In this document: positions 7,965-16,862 of the stretch, one piece after another
How positions within the stretch are numbered: the first letter of the stretch is position 1
Layout of the letters: each line of letters starts with the position of its first letter
DNA from: CAWVSB01 sp046710535
Lineage (GTDB): Bacteria; Pseudomonadota; Gammaproteobacteria; Pseudomonadales; CAWVSB01
DNA: 64,000 nucleotides
Direction: 5' to 3'
Assembly: GCA_046710535.1 (NCBI GenBank)
Contig: JBKEHH010000002.1
Span: 278,613 to 342,612, forward strand
Position numbers and translations under genes: made by a program
The notes under the pieces: generated by a model
Seen by the model: only the letters and a program-made list of their open reading frames with translations
Databases searched by the model: none
What the model was told of the DNA's origin: nothing

Positions 7965-9044
7965 ATGCAGGTATTAAAAATGAAAAAATTTTCCTCCCCC
8001 GTTATGCTTCAAGGTGCTCATGCTAGCCCTTACACACGTAAAGCTCTGGGCGTGTTGCGCTACAGGCGAATACCTTATCGGTTTATTATCGGCATACCTG
8101 GTGTTATGACTGAAAGCGGGCATATTGATTCAGCTAGCTTACCTGCTGCTAAACCGTCCTTGTTGCCAACATTTTATACCCAAGACGGTGATGAAAGCGT
8201 GCAGGCAGTGACGGACACTACACCGATTTTAGAGCAGCTTGATAAGGATTTTTCTGGTCGTAGTGTACATCCCAGTGAGCCCGTATTGAATTTTATTAAT
8301 TATGTACTGGAAGATTATGCGGACGAATGGCTGACCCGTTGTATGTTTCACTTTCGCTGGGCGTTTGAGGCCGATATTGAAAAAGCCAGTACGCTATTAC
8401 CACTATTTAGCTCTACTAAGTTAACGCCTGATGTTGCTAAACAAATGAAAGACCATTTTTCAGCGCTGCAAACTAGCAGGCTTTATGTGGTTGGATCTAA
8501 TGAGGTTACGGCGCCACTAATAGAAAGTAGTTATGTTCGGTTGCTGGGGTTGCTGGAAAAGAATTTTCAGTCGCATGCATTTTTGATGGGGGCACGGCCA
8601 GGCTCTAGCGATTTTGGTTTTTTTGGTCAGCTAACTTGCCTTACTCATTTTGACCCAACCGCTATGGCGCTCACACTAGAGCATTCACCGCGCGTGTATG
8701 CGTGGACAGAGCGGGCAGAGGACTTATGTGGTTATGAGGTACAACAAACTGACTGGCTTGATGCAACTGAACTACCAGACACTACAATAGCCTTACTGCA
8801 GGAGGTTTCGCGTACCCATATGCCACAACTATTAGCTAATGCTAAGGCATTAAAGGCTGGGGAAAAAAACTTTGAAACCGAGATTGACGGGCTAATTTGG
8901 TCGCAGCCTAGCTTCCCTTATCAGGGTAAATGTCTGGGTTGGATTAGAGAAAAATACAATTTTCTACAAGGTGAAAATTTAGCCGTTACTAGCGGTATAT
9001 TGGCTGCCAGTGGCTTACTGCCTTTAGTAGAAGAGCCTATTTAG
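7965..9044 (+). CDS. Glutathione S-transferase-fold protein (long form)
   Basis: A 359-aa protein (354 if it starts at the ATG at 7980). The GST N-terminal fold is visible in MLQGAHASPYTRKALGVLRY followed by a cis-Pro-like segment (LLPTFYTQDG) and DTTPILEQLD. The C-terminal helical domain contains FLMGARPGSSDFGFFGQL, the usual N-capping motif region, and a roughly 100-residue extension as in the gene at 597. The SPYTRK motif could supply a catalytic Ser or Tyr; the class is not assignable. It is the last gene of the operon behind the 6685 operator, and a hairpin at 9065-9094 separates it from the convergent sulfatase. Confidence 0.78.
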   Translation: MQVLKMKKFSSPVMLQGAHASPYTRKALGVLRYRRIPYRFIIGIPGVMTESGHIDSASLPAAKPSLLPTFYTQDGDESVQAVTDTTPILEQLDKDFSGRSVHPSEPVLNFINYVLEDYADEWLTRCMFHFRWAFEADIEKASTLLPLFSSTKLTPDVAKQMKDHFSALQTSRLYVVGSNEVTAPLIESSYVRLLGLLEKNFQSHAFLMGARPGSSDFGFFGQLTCLTHFDPTAMALTLEHSPRVYAWTERAEDLCGYEVQQTDWLDATELPDTTIALLQEVSRTHMPQLLANAKALKAGEKNFETEIDGLIWSQPSFPYQGKCLGWIREKYNFLQGENLAVTSGILAASGLLPLVEEPI

Positions 9045-9064
9045 ATATTTTAATAACGACTTTG

Positions 9065-9094
9065 TTGTCTGCTAATTATTTGATTAGCAGACAA
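9065..9094. terminator. Hairpin between convergent genes
   Basis: Perfect 12-bp inverted repeat TTGTCTGCTAAT / ATTAGCAGACAA with a six-base loop, placed between the stop of the GST gene and the stop of the minus-strand sulfatase. The T tract is weak on both sides, so it is a probable bidirectional terminator rather than a textbook one. Confidence 0.6.
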
Positions 9095-9117
9095 TATATT
9101 GAGTTTTGATCGAATAG

Positions 9118-10965
9118 TTAGTTAAGAGTTTTCTTTCTGCGTAGCATTACTATTACTACAAATATCAGTAGCAATACTGCGATGATCTTACCGCCGCTAT
9201 CTTCCATTATGTAACCGAGTTGTTTCTTAACTCCGTTGCGGCCAGCTTGTTCGGTTTGGTGATAATCTTTGGGTACCGCTATTACGCCGTTCTCGCTAGC
9301 ATAGCGTTCATATTCACTGAGTAGGTCGGCAAATACCTGTGCTTGGCTGGCTTCAAGGGCGTTGGTTTCACCGGGGTCTTGGGCAATGTTGTATAAATGC
9401 CATTGGCCATCGTTGTCATCATCATTGCCTGCGCTGCGGTTCAGAATTATTTTATAGTCGCCTTTGATTAACGCCGCATTGCCGCCAATCTCATAAGCAA
9501 TAACGTCACTGCCGGTATAAACGGTATCAACAGCCCCAGTGATTACCGGTAATAGATTTTTGCCAGTTATCGGCTCAATACTTTTGCCTTGGTACTCAGT
9601 GCCGGGGTGTTCTGTTCCTGCGATAGCCAGAATGGTAGGTGCTAAATCTTTTACAAAGGCTTTGCTGTGACTAATAGTGCCTTGCATGGCTTTACTCAAG
9701 GTGGGGCCGCTAATGATCATCGGCACTCGCATGCCACCTTCGCCCGCATGGAATTTATAGTGGCCTAAAGGGCCGCTAGCGGCACTGGCAAAGCTTGCGC
9801 CGATGGTGTTGTAGCTACCACGCTCACCCAATGTTTCATAGTCGTTGCTATAGCCCAGTAAATGTTCAATGGCAAATGGTGCAAGCGGGTTCATAATATA
9901 AGGGTCTGACGGTTCTGGGCCGTTGTCTGAGGTGAAGATAATAACGGTATTATTATACTCGCCAATGTCTTTTAAGTAGTTGACCAGCCTGCCTATATGA
10001 AAATCCATGGCATCAATCATGCCAGCGTAAACGGCCATGCGTTTGCTGTTAAAGCGTTGTTCTTGCGCTGTTAATGCATCCCAGTCTTGCGTGCTGTTCA
10101 TTGTTTTTACTGGCGCGTCATTACGGATAAGCCCCAAATCTTTTACGGCTTGCTGGCGCGCTTCTTTCAATGCGCTCCAACCGTGCTGGTAAGTATCAAT
10201 ATACTTTTCGGTGTACTCGCGCGGTGCTTGCACAGGTATATGTACGGCTTGAAAAGCCAGGTAGGAGAAAAATGGTTGATCACTGCCGCGATTAGTCTCA
10301 ATTTGTGAAATAGCGTTGTCGACTAAAAACTTAGATGAGTAAAAATCCTCAGGCAACTCAATTTCTGCGCCATTTTTATACCACAAGGTCTTGCGGTAAT
10401 TGGGCAGATAAGATTGGCTGGTCCAGTTATCGCCACCTGAAAAAGGCATCATCACTGTTTGCTCAAAGCCACGGTTAATTGGCATTAGCGATTTGTCTTC
10501 ATAGCCAAGATGCCACTTGCCTGCCATATTGGTGTGGTAGCCAGATTCTTTTAGCAATGTCGCAACGGTGACAACATTGTGGTTAAGGCTGCCGCGATAC
10601 AACGGCGAGTGGGACTGCTCGGCAGTAAGCGCTTCAGCGATATTGGCAACCCCCGCACGATGGCTATCAACGCCGGTTAGCAGCATGGCGCGGGTTGGTG
10701 CACAACTGGCAGTCGTATAGTAACGACTAAAGCGCAGGCCTTGCTGGGCGAGCAGGTCAAGGTTGGGGGTGTTGATTTCACTGCCGTAGGACGCTATATC
10801 TGAATAGCCCAAATCGTCAGCCAAAATAACGACAATATTGGGACGGCTATCTTGGGATTTGTTGTCAATCGCGGGTGTGGCGAATACCTTAGTCGCTAAA
10901 ACTAGGCAAATTAGGATGAGTAATCGTGGCTGTTTAGTCATTGTTGATAATCTGCTTTTTGGCAA
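9118..10965 (-). CDS. Arylsulfatase, formylglycine type, membrane-anchored
   Basis: A 615-aa sulfatase. The N-terminal signal peptide (LLILICLVLATKVFA) makes the ATG at 10941 (MTKQPR) a likelier start than 10965. RPNIVVILADDLGYSD carries the first metal aspartates. CAPTR at about residue 88 is the C-x-P-x-R signature whose Cys becomes formylglycine. KWHLGY and IIFTSDNGPEPSD give further active-site residues. A C-terminal hydrophobic helix followed by RRKK suggests anchoring in the inner membrane with a periplasmic catalytic domain. It cleaves sulfate esters; the substrate is unknown. It is the last gene of a minus-strand series, but a 236-base gap before it may hold its own promoter. No formylglycine-generating enzyme is in the window. 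Confidence 0.9.
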   Translation of the reverse strand: MPKSRLSTMTKQPRLLILICLVLATKVFATPAIDNKSQDSRPNIVVILADDLGYSDIASYGSEINTPNLDLLAQQGLRFSRYYTTASCAPTRAMLLTGVDSHRAGVANIAEALTAEQSHSPLYRGSLNHNVVTVATLLKESGYHTNMAGKWHLGYEDKSLMPINRGFEQTVMMPFSGGDNWTSQSYLPNYRKTLWYKNGAEIELPEDFYSSKFLVDNAISQIETNRGSDQPFFSYLAFQAVHIPVQAPREYTEKYIDTYQHGWSALKEARQQAVKDLGLIRNDAPVKTMNSTQDWDALTAQEQRFNSKRMAVYAGMIDAMDFHIGRLVNYLKDIGEYNNTVIIFTSDNGPEPSDPYIMNPLAPFAIEHLLGYSNDYETLGERGSYNTIGASFASAASGPLGHYKFHAGEGGMRVPMIISGPTLSKAMQGTISHSKAFVKDLAPTILAIAGTEHPGTEYQGKSIEPITGKNLLPVITGAVDTVYTGSDVIAYEIGGNAALIKGDYKIILNRSAGNDDDNDGQWHLYNIAQDPGETNALEASQAQVFADLLSEYERYASENGVIAVPKDYHQTEQAGRNGVKKQLGYIMEDSGGKIIAVLLLIFVVIVMLRRKKTLN

Positions 10966-11201
10966 TGCTTGAGTTATATAGTGTTACTAGCTTAGGTTGG
11001 TTTTAATTTGAGAACTGTTAAAATACTACGTTCTAGACACAGTTTGGTTGAGTTACTGCAGTGTCTCGCAACACTACGTCTGCTTAAGTAACTCTGTCAT
11101 AGATGAAGCGGCGTAACGACGATACCTAACTGTTTTCATTAGTTATCGCTTACGCCAGTTAGTGTTCTTCCTGAAATAAAGAGCGTGCCATTACTGGCTG
11201 G

Positions 11202-11579
11202 CTAATTTTTTTCAGTAAGCCGTTTAGCCCCAACTATTAACACTGTAGCGACCACAACCTCTACCACAATTTGTTCTGCGGCAAACGGTGCCCCATGTGC
11301 AAGCCATGCAATAGTTCTAAATAGGGCAGTGCAGCCAAGTAGCAGCGCAGGTGCATAAAACCAACTAGCGGTTCTCGTCACAAGGGCAATAAGTGTCATT
11401 GCGCCGCCAGCGAAAAAGAAGGCACCTAAATCGCCTATTTGGGTACTACGTCCTAGTCCTTCAAGTAATGGCATTCCTAAATCAGCAGCTGAACCGCTTG
11501 GGTCAATGAGCCAGCGCAAACCAAGAAATACAAATAGAGTGCCAAGTAGTGCGATGATTATTGTTAGTGCTTTATTCAT
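11202..11579 (-). CDS. Small four-helix membrane protein (DUF4345-like)
   Basis: A 125-aa protein with about four membrane helices (LTIIIALLGTLFVFLGLRWL, FFFAGGAMTLIALV, APALLLGCTALFRTIAWL, VVEVVVATVLIVG). The pattern fits the DUF4345 family, whose function is unknown; the family call is by recognition only. It lies 78 bases downstream of the amidotransferase-like gene on the same strand and is probably part of the operon that begins at 15952. Confidence 0.65.
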   Translation of the reverse strand: MNKALTIIIALLGTLFVFLGLRWLIDPSGSAADLGMPLLEGLGRSTQIGDLGAFFFAGGAMTLIALVTRTASWFYAPALLLGCTALFRTIAWLAHGAPFAAEQIVVEVVVATVLIVGAKRLTEKN

Positions 11580-11657
11580 AATAGTTATCTCTTTTGTTGT
11601 TATTGCTTTTTTGCTTAGCAGCTTTTTTAGGCGCTACTACATTAGCGCCCCATCTTA

Positions 11658-12506
11658 TTATCTGTTGGCGATAATGGCCATCATTGTATGAGCTGTCTCT
11701 AGCCCTGAATTTTGGTTTTGTCCGGTAACAAAACGTTGTTCTTTATCTACACTTACATGGGTTGCCAAAAAGTCGATAAATTTAGTTTGGCTTTCAAAAA
11801 TAACACCAGCTTTGCGTAACTCTGTTTCAGGGTGTAAGGGAGTAATTTCTATGCCTAGCTGTTTAATTTGTTTGTCGGTTACACCAGTCATTTTTCTGCC
11901 GGCAATGAGTAAGTTGCCTTGTTGGTCTTTAGCGTTAACCAAACCTAATACACCGTGGCATACGCCGCCAATAATGGCTTGTTTGTCAGCGTAATAGGCG
12001 TTGCTAATTTGTTCTGCCAAAACTTCTGACTGAGCTAGATCGTATGCTGCGCCCCAGCCGCCAGAGATAAAGACAATGTCGTATTGGCTGATGTCTACGT
12101 CGTCAATTTTGATGGAATTTTTAGCTTTGGCTTGAGCGCCGGCGTCGTCTAAATAGCGTTTATCTTCAGGGCTGATAATAGGGCGCGAGAATGTTTGTGG
12201 GTCAATGGGGGTTTCGCCGCCTTTAATGCTGGCAATATCTACCTGCATGCCGCCATCAAGAAAGGTGTAATACGGGTGGGTCATTTCAGAAGCCATCACG
12301 CCGGTGGCGTCGCCAGTTGTTTCACCCGGGGCATTTAGTATGCCGTGGCTAGTGGTAATAATTAGGGCTCGCTTGCCTGGTAGCTCAGTTTTGGGGCCGT
12401 TATAGTCTGGGTGCAGGCCTACGTTATGTAAAATACTGGGTAGTGCAATAGCAATTGTGATAACGGTTGCGACAACAGCTGCGCCAACTTTGGTTATAGT
12501 CTTCAT
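11658..12506 (-). CDS. Type 1 glutamine amidotransferase-like protein (DJ-1/PfpI, Hsp31 type)
   Basis: A 282-aa protein with an N-terminal signal or anchor helix (AAVVATVITIAIALPSIL) and a DJ-1/PfpI domain. RALIITTSHG is the first strand, DIVFISGGWGAAYDLAQS the oxyanion segment, and IIGGVCHGVLGL the nucleophile elbow with Cys at about residue 185. Members act as glyoxalases, chaperones or peptidases; which applies here is open. The anchor suggests a periplasmic location, unusual for Hsp31 but consistent with the exported sulfatases on both sides. It is 54 bases downstream of the 12561 sulfatase and probably co-transcribed. Confidence 0.82.
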   Translation of the reverse strand: MKTITKVGAAVVATVITIAIALPSILHNVGLHPDYNGPKTELPGKRALIITTSHGILNAPGETTGDATGVMASEMTHPYYTFLDGGMQVDIASIKGGETPIDPQTFSRPIISPEDKRYLDDAGAQAKAKNSIKIDDVDISQYDIVFISGGWGAAYDLAQSEVLAEQISNAYYADKQAIIGGVCHGVLGLVNAKDQQGNLLIAGRKMTGVTDKQIKQLGIEITPLHPETELRKAGVIFESQTKFIDFLATHVSVDKEQRFVTGQNQNSGLETAHTMMAIIANR

Positions 12507-12560
12507 TAACTCTCTCTATCTAATGTTTTATTTTATAAAATGGGTCTTTTGCCAAACATG

Positions 12561-14231
12561 TTAGTTTGGGAAATAAATATATTCGTCGGTTTTCTCATAG
12601 GGTGCACCGCCATGTTTGTCTATACGCTGCACTGTATCCGCGGTGCTGGGCCACGATGAGGGTGCCTGTTCTTTGTTATGCATACCCAATAATATCTCTA
12701 GTTCAGCAACTTTTTTGGCTTCATATTCTGCCAAGTTGGTTTGTTCGGTAGGATCTACTTCAAGATTAAATAGCCATTTTAACTGGGGTGCATCACGGCC
12801 GTTTTTTGAATCATCTGACGTGATTAATTTCCAGCCTTTGTGCCATACGGTTTGATGGCTGCCTTGGCGCCAAAATAATGTTTCGTGGGGTGCGCCTTGC
12901 GTTTCACCAGTGATAAATGGCAGCAAATCTACGCCATCCATTTTTCTATCAGTCGGTATTTGTGCGCCGCCGGCGTTGGCAAAGGTAGGGAATAAATCGA
13001 TGTGATGAATAGCCTCATCAACAACTGTGCCCGCTTTAATTCTAGCTGGCCATTTGGCCATATAGGGCACATGGGTGCCGCCTTCAAAATGGTTTAATTT
13101 CCAACCACGATAAGGCTTGTTAATATCTGCCAAGTGAATATAACCAGCACCGCCGTTGTCGCTGGTAAACACAATAAGGGTGTTGTCGCTTAAACCGTTA
13201 GCCTCAAGAGTTTTTACAATTGTCCCAATGCTTCGGTCTACTGCTTTGATCATGGCTGAGTAGACCCGCAGACCGTGATCTTCTATATGGCTTAAGGAGT
13301 CGTAGTCAGCCTTGGTGGCTTGTACGGGGTTATGTACCCCCCAATGAGCTAGGTATAAAAAGAAGGGGCGGTTTTTATTTGCCTCAATGATTTTAACGGC
13401 TTCACGGGTGTAGTAGTCAGTTAGGTAGCCATCGGGTTGAAATTCGTTGCCGTTAAAGCGAGCTTTGTATTGCCCCGTCGCCCATACCATGCGCTCTACG
13501 GCTTCATCGTCAGCGATGTAGTTAACAACATTGGGGTGGTCTTTGGGTAAATATAAGGAGCCTGCTAGCTCGAGCGAGTCATCAAAGCCTTGGGCTTGTG
13601 GGCGCATGTTGTCGATAGAGCCTAAATGCCATTTACCAATATGAGCGGTGTAATAGCCCTGTTCTTTTAATGCTTCGGCTATGGTGATTTGCTCGGTTTC
13701 CATTCCCAGCTCTGATATCGAGGGCAACAGCGCGGCTGCGTCGATGTCGATAAAGTTTGGCAATGGGCCAGGGTTAGTCTCTTCCATCCAGTTAAAAATC
13801 ACCGGGCCAAGTTTAAAAATTGGCGTATATTCAAAACCAAAGCGAGTTGAATAACGACCAGTTAAGGCGGTAGCACGTGACGGGGCGCAAACCGCATTGG
13901 CGGCATAGCCATTATTAAAGCGAACGCCTTGTTGAGCGAGTGCGTCGATATTTGGCGTCATAACTGTGCCGTCACCTGCGCCGCCGTTATATAGCGACAC
14001 GTCGTTAAAACCCATATCGTCAGTCATAATAAAAATTATATTAGGCGAGCGCTCGCTAGGTGCTAGTTCTGCAGTGTTTGGCCCTTGCTGCCATTCGATA
14101 GGCACATTCGGCGGTATGTCTTTAAAGTTGATGGCAATAGGGGCTGCCCAAAGTAATAGACTTACTCTGTTTTGCCAGCTGATGCTGATGCCAACGACAA
14201 TCACAACAATTGCGATAAGTAGTTTTTTCAT
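12561..14231 (-). CDS. Arylsulfatase, formylglycine type
   Basis: A 556-aa sulfatase with an N-terminal signal or anchor helix (LLIAIVVIVVGISISW). SPNIIFIMTDDMGFND gives the metal-binding aspartates. CAPSR at residue 115 gives the formylglycine site. HIGKWHLGS and LIVFTSDNGGAGY supply further active-site residues. The C-terminus lacks the membrane helix found in the 9118 enzyme. A long insert (LELAGSLYLPKDHPN onward) follows the KWHLG region. It acts on an unknown sulfate ester, probably in the periplasm. It sits 18 bases after the DUF1330-like membrane gene, so it belongs to the operon started by the DUF2855 gene. Confidence 0.9.
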   Translation of the reverse strand: MKKLLIAIVVIVVGISISWQNRVSLLLWAAPIAINFKDIPPNVPIEWQQGPNTAELAPSERSPNIIFIMTDDMGFNDVSLYNGGAGDGTVMTPNIDALAQQGVRFNNGYAANAVCAPSRATALTGRYSTRFGFEYTPIFKLGPVIFNWMEETNPGPLPNFIDIDAAALLPSISELGMETEQITIAEALKEQGYYTAHIGKWHLGSIDNMRPQAQGFDDSLELAGSLYLPKDHPNVVNYIADDEAVERMVWATGQYKARFNGNEFQPDGYLTDYYTREAVKIIEANKNRPFFLYLAHWGVHNPVQATKADYDSLSHIEDHGLRVYSAMIKAVDRSIGTIVKTLEANGLSDNTLIVFTSDNGGAGYIHLADINKPYRGWKLNHFEGGTHVPYMAKWPARIKAGTVVDEAIHHIDLFPTFANAGGAQIPTDRKMDGVDLLPFITGETQGAPHETLFWRQGSHQTVWHKGWKLITSDDSKNGRDAPQLKWLFNLEVDPTEQTNLAEYEAKKVAELEILLGMHNKEQAPSSWPSTADTVQRIDKHGGAPYEKTDEYIYFPN

Positions 14232-14249
14232 GGCAATAACCTATGAGAC

Positions 14250-14846
14250 TTATACGAATAAAATATGCAGTAGCGAGACGCACAGTGCTAACACTAGTGG
14301 CACAAGAAGCTTTGGTCCGCCAAAAATAAACCAAGGAGAGGCGGGGAAGGCAAAGGTGCGCTCTAATGATGCGGTTTTTAAGTTATGGTGTTCTGAACCT
14401 GCAGTTTCCAAAATCATTTCAGCTAAGTCCTTGCGACTGCGATAACGAACAAAAAATGCTGAGTCCCATTCTTGATCTTCTGGTATGTCTACGAATTCGA
14501 CCTTCCCGGCTGCAGCTTGGGCTTGTGCAACCGGGTGGCCCGCACGTTTTAGTAAACTACCTAAAAATACCTTTGAGTAAATTCCAAGATTCTTACGAGA
14601 TTCAGCCGTGGGACGTTTAAGTCTTATCAAGTTAACCACGACAAAGTCTTTGCCATCATCATTTTCTAAAAAATGCTTAAAGTTTTTGCGATGGGTATCT
14701 GTCGTTAATGCACTATTGCTGGCGCTAATGCTGTCCATTACTTGATTGGCTAATTCAGGGCTTATAGTTCGACTAAAGCCAATATACCAAAGCCAAAATA
14801 TGGCATAAATTAGTAGTGCTACCCCGATAATAGTTACAGACACCAT
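14250..14846 (-). CDS. Membrane protein with a DUF1330-like core
   Basis: A 198-aa protein with an N-terminal membrane helix (VTIIGVALLIYAIFWLWYIG) and a C-terminal one (LLVPLVLALCVSLLHILFV). Between them a soluble segment resembles the DUF1330-like fold: DFVVVNLIRLKRP, then FFVRYRSRKDLAEMILETA and a closing FAFPASPW. This is a family-level impression, not a firm match. If right, the cluster holds three DUF1330-type proteins, one of them membrane-bound. Gaps of 11 and 18 bases to its neighbours place it inside the 15952-11202 operon. Confidence 0.6.
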   Translation of the reverse strand: MVSVTIIGVALLIYAIFWLWYIGFSRTISPELANQVMDSISASNSALTTDTHRKNFKHFLENDDGKDFVVVNLIRLKRPTAESRKNLGIYSKVFLGSLLKRAGHPVAQAQAAAGKVEFVDIPEDQEWDSAFFVRYRSRKDLAEMILETAGSEHHNLKTASLERTFAFPASPWFIFGGPKLLVPLVLALCVSLLHILFV

Positions 14847-14857
14847 AGCTATTACCT

Positions 14858-15952
14858 CTACTCGTCTCCCAGTAAGGAAACCATTAGCCCTTGGCTGGGA
14901 TTTATTTTGTTATCAAGCATGTTCAACCAGGTTTGCTCTAACTCTTCAGCGCTTCGTACCCAATGGATATGCATTAGCTCTTTTATCTGTGCCGCAACGA
15001 TTAATCCTTGTTCCATCCCTTTGTGCATAGTCGCTCCTTGCCCCCATTCTTTATCTCGGGTGCCGATGTGACCGGGTGCAAAAAAGAATTTAGGCTTAGC
15101 CCCAGGTAATGTTCCTTGTTTGCCGCCTTTGTCCCAGTGGGTAGCACCTACCATGGCACTCTCGACCATATTATCGCCAAGCAATGTGTGTAATCGTTTG
15201 GTTAAACCGGTATTGCCAGACATATCGATATAGGCGCTGGGTAGCGATTTATCAAGTTCTTCTTCATTGCCATAGGTGATCACTTGGTCACAGCATGCTA
15301 GCTGTTCTACGAATTCAGTATTTCTGGCTGATGTAATACCAACAATTTTGGCACTAATGTTGGGGTCGTTATGCAGCATTTTGGCAAGTCCTAAACCGGT
15401 TTTTGATGAAACCGAGCCGATCACAATTTGGTCAGCTGAAAATAAGTCGTTGTAAATAAGATAGTCATATATCACAAATGAAGTTGTAAATAGTGGTACT
15501 AGCAAACAGCGTTCATTTTCAAATTGACGCACTACATCAGGCTCAAAATCAGTGCGGCGGTAAAAATTGTATAGCTCTGGCAGGGTTTGGCGATAGGAAG
15601 TCGCATCAGTGAATTGATCAGTCTTTATATTTCCCGGAGTAAGTAGCACATGGCTTGCCATGGGGTAAAAGCCCCATAAGCGCTCGCCTACAGCAACGCC
15701 ATCGCAGTTAGACTCGATAACGTTCGCGCATCCCCATACACATACTTTGCCCCAGTCGTCTGTCGCAGGAAAGTAGCCCCAATAACCGATCATATCGCCT
15801 GACACAGCATAGCTTACGTTGTTAGCTGTTAAGCCAAACTTATCAATGGCGACAACTATTTCACCAGATGCTGGTGCTGGAATATCGGAGGTGACAATTT
15901 GGGTTGAGCGGTAATCTTTACGATTTACCCAGAGTTCGATGTTCTTTGACAT
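14858..15952 (-). CDS. DUF2855 family protein (MDR-like)
   Basis: A 364-aa protein matching the DUF2855 pattern, related to medium-chain dehydrogenases. It opens with IELWVNRKDYRSTQIV, then GEIVVAIDKFGLTANNVSYA and WGCANVIESNCDGVAVGERLWGFYPMASH near residue 75. A Rossmann-like stretch (IVIGSVSSKTGLGLAKML) follows around residue 185, and a C-terminal YIDMSGNTGLTKRL. The family is probably a reductase of unknown substrate. It is the first gene of the minus-strand operon and diverges from the TetR gene at 16105 across a palindromic operator. DUF2855 beside TetR is consistent with ligand-induced detoxification or catabolism. Confidence 0.85.
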   Translation of the reverse strand: MSKNIELWVNRKDYRSTQIVTSDIPAPASGEIVVAIDKFGLTANNVSYAVSGDMIGYWGYFPATDDWGKVCVWGCANVIESNCDGVAVGERLWGFYPMASHVLLTPGNIKTDQFTDATSYRQTLPELYNFYRRTDFEPDVVRQFENERCLLVPLFTTSFVIYDYLIYNDLFSADQIVIGSVSSKTGLGLAKMLHNDPNISAKIVGITSARNTEFVEQLACCDQVITYGNEEELDKSLPSAYIDMSGNTGLTKRLHTLLGDNMVESAMVGATHWDKGGKQGTLPGAKPKFFFAPGHIGTRDKEWGQGATMHKGMEQGLIVAAQIKELMHIHWVRSAEELEQTWLNMLDNKINPSQGLMVSLLGDE

Positions 15953-15979
15953 AGAAAGGCACTTTTAGACAATTAATAA

Positions 15980-16006
15980 TATTGTGTCACTATATATGAC
16001 ATAATA
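15980..16006. promoter_or_regulatory. Palindromic operator between DUF2855 and TetR genes
   Basis: TATTGTGTCA-CTATATA-TGACATAATA has 10-bp arms with one mismatch and a 7-base spacer. On the minus strand TTGACT followed by a TATATA-like element overlaps it, so binding would block the DUF2855 operon promoter. Its core (TGTCA-N7-TGACA) matches the site at 6685-6701. The divergent TetR product is the natural candidate to bind it. Confidence 0.65.
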
Positions 16007-16060
16007 TTTTAGAGTCAAATACTATGATGACTTTTTTAGCAAATAAAACTCAGATATAAA

Positions 16061-16077
16061 TTGCCAAAATATGGCAA
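16061..16077. promoter_or_regulatory. Second inverted repeat upstream of the TetR gene
   Basis: TTGCCA-AAATA-TGGCAA is a perfect 6-bp repeat with a 5-base spacer, 28 bases before the TetR start and just before its ribosome-binding site. It could be a second autoregulatory operator; it differs from the TGTCA-N7-TGACA core. Confidence 0.4.
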
Positions 16078-16104
16078 AATAAAAGCTTATTAGAGGAGAA
16101 AACT

Positions 16105-16686
16105 TTGCCCGAAGGTGCAGACGGAAGACTTAAGCGCAGTGAGCGCAGTCGTAAAGAAATCATTGATGCAATGATAGTGCTGATGAACTCAGGAATGTAT
16201 GCGCCAACAGCGCAGAAAATTGCTGATGAGGCGGGTGTTTCCATTCGTACATTGTTTCGTCACTTTCCTGAAATGGACATGCTTTATCGAGAAGTAGATG
16301 AGGCGATAAAGCCAAGTTACCTGCGTCATTTTGAAAAACAGTTGATGACAGGGCCACTTGAGAAACGGATTATTAGTGCCGTAGATATTCGCATAATGAC
16401 ATATATAGAAACTGCCCATGTTGTAAAAGCGACCCATAGCTTACTGTGGCGCTCTAAGTTCATGCAGGAAAGCTATCGACGGGTGCAGACAAATCTTCGT
16501 AAAAATTTGCTGAAAGCATTGCCGGAATTAAAAAACCTTTCGCAAGAGTCACGTGAAGTGGTGGAAGCCGTAACTTCGTTTGAGTTTTTTGAGCGCTTGC
16601 ACATGCACCAAAACTTGTCTGAAAAGGCGTGTAAAAAACTAATTGGAAATCTTGTGTCTGAGCAGTTAGGTGTCAAACAGGCTTAA
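16105..16686 (+). CDS. TetR/AcrR family transcriptional regulator
   Basis: A 193-aa TetR protein. The helix-turn-helix spans roughly residues 15-60 (SRKEIIDAMIVLMNSGMYAP, KIADEAGVSIRTLFRHFPE). The start is a TTG at 16105, supported by GAGGAGAA six bases upstream and by the helix-turn-helix starting soon after; no ATG is available in the right place. The C-terminal domain is not diagnostic. It is divergent from the DUF2855-sulfatase operon. I infer that it represses that operon and the DUF1330-SDR-GST operon at 6733, which carry the same operator core. Confidence 0.85.
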   Translation: MPEGADGRLKRSERSRKEIIDAMIVLMNSGMYAPTAQKIADEAGVSIRTLFRHFPEMDMLYREVDEAIKPSYLRHFEKQLMTGPLEKRIISAVDIRIMTYIETAHVVKATHSLLWRSKFMQESYRRVQTNLRKNLLKALPELKNLSQESREVVEAVTSFEFFERLHMHQNLSEKACKKLIGNLVSEQLGVKQA

Positions 16687-16862
16687 TAAGTAATGGTTAG
16701 GCCCTTATCGTTGCCTGCCCGATAGATCTTATTTGTAGCATTGGCTTAAACCGATTAGTCATTACTATGATTTAGCTAGATTATTAATTTTTCAAATCTG
16801 AAATAGTGCTTCAGACGATTATGCCTTGTCTAATACGGCGGCTATGATGTGTCTTGTGGTGA

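Noticed and set aside
11630..11649. Hairpin GGCGCTA / TAGCGCC as terminator of the minus-strand amidotransferase gene.
   Set aside because: On the minus strand it is followed by A-rich, not T-rich, sequence, and it lies upstream of the DUF4345 gene within the likely operon.
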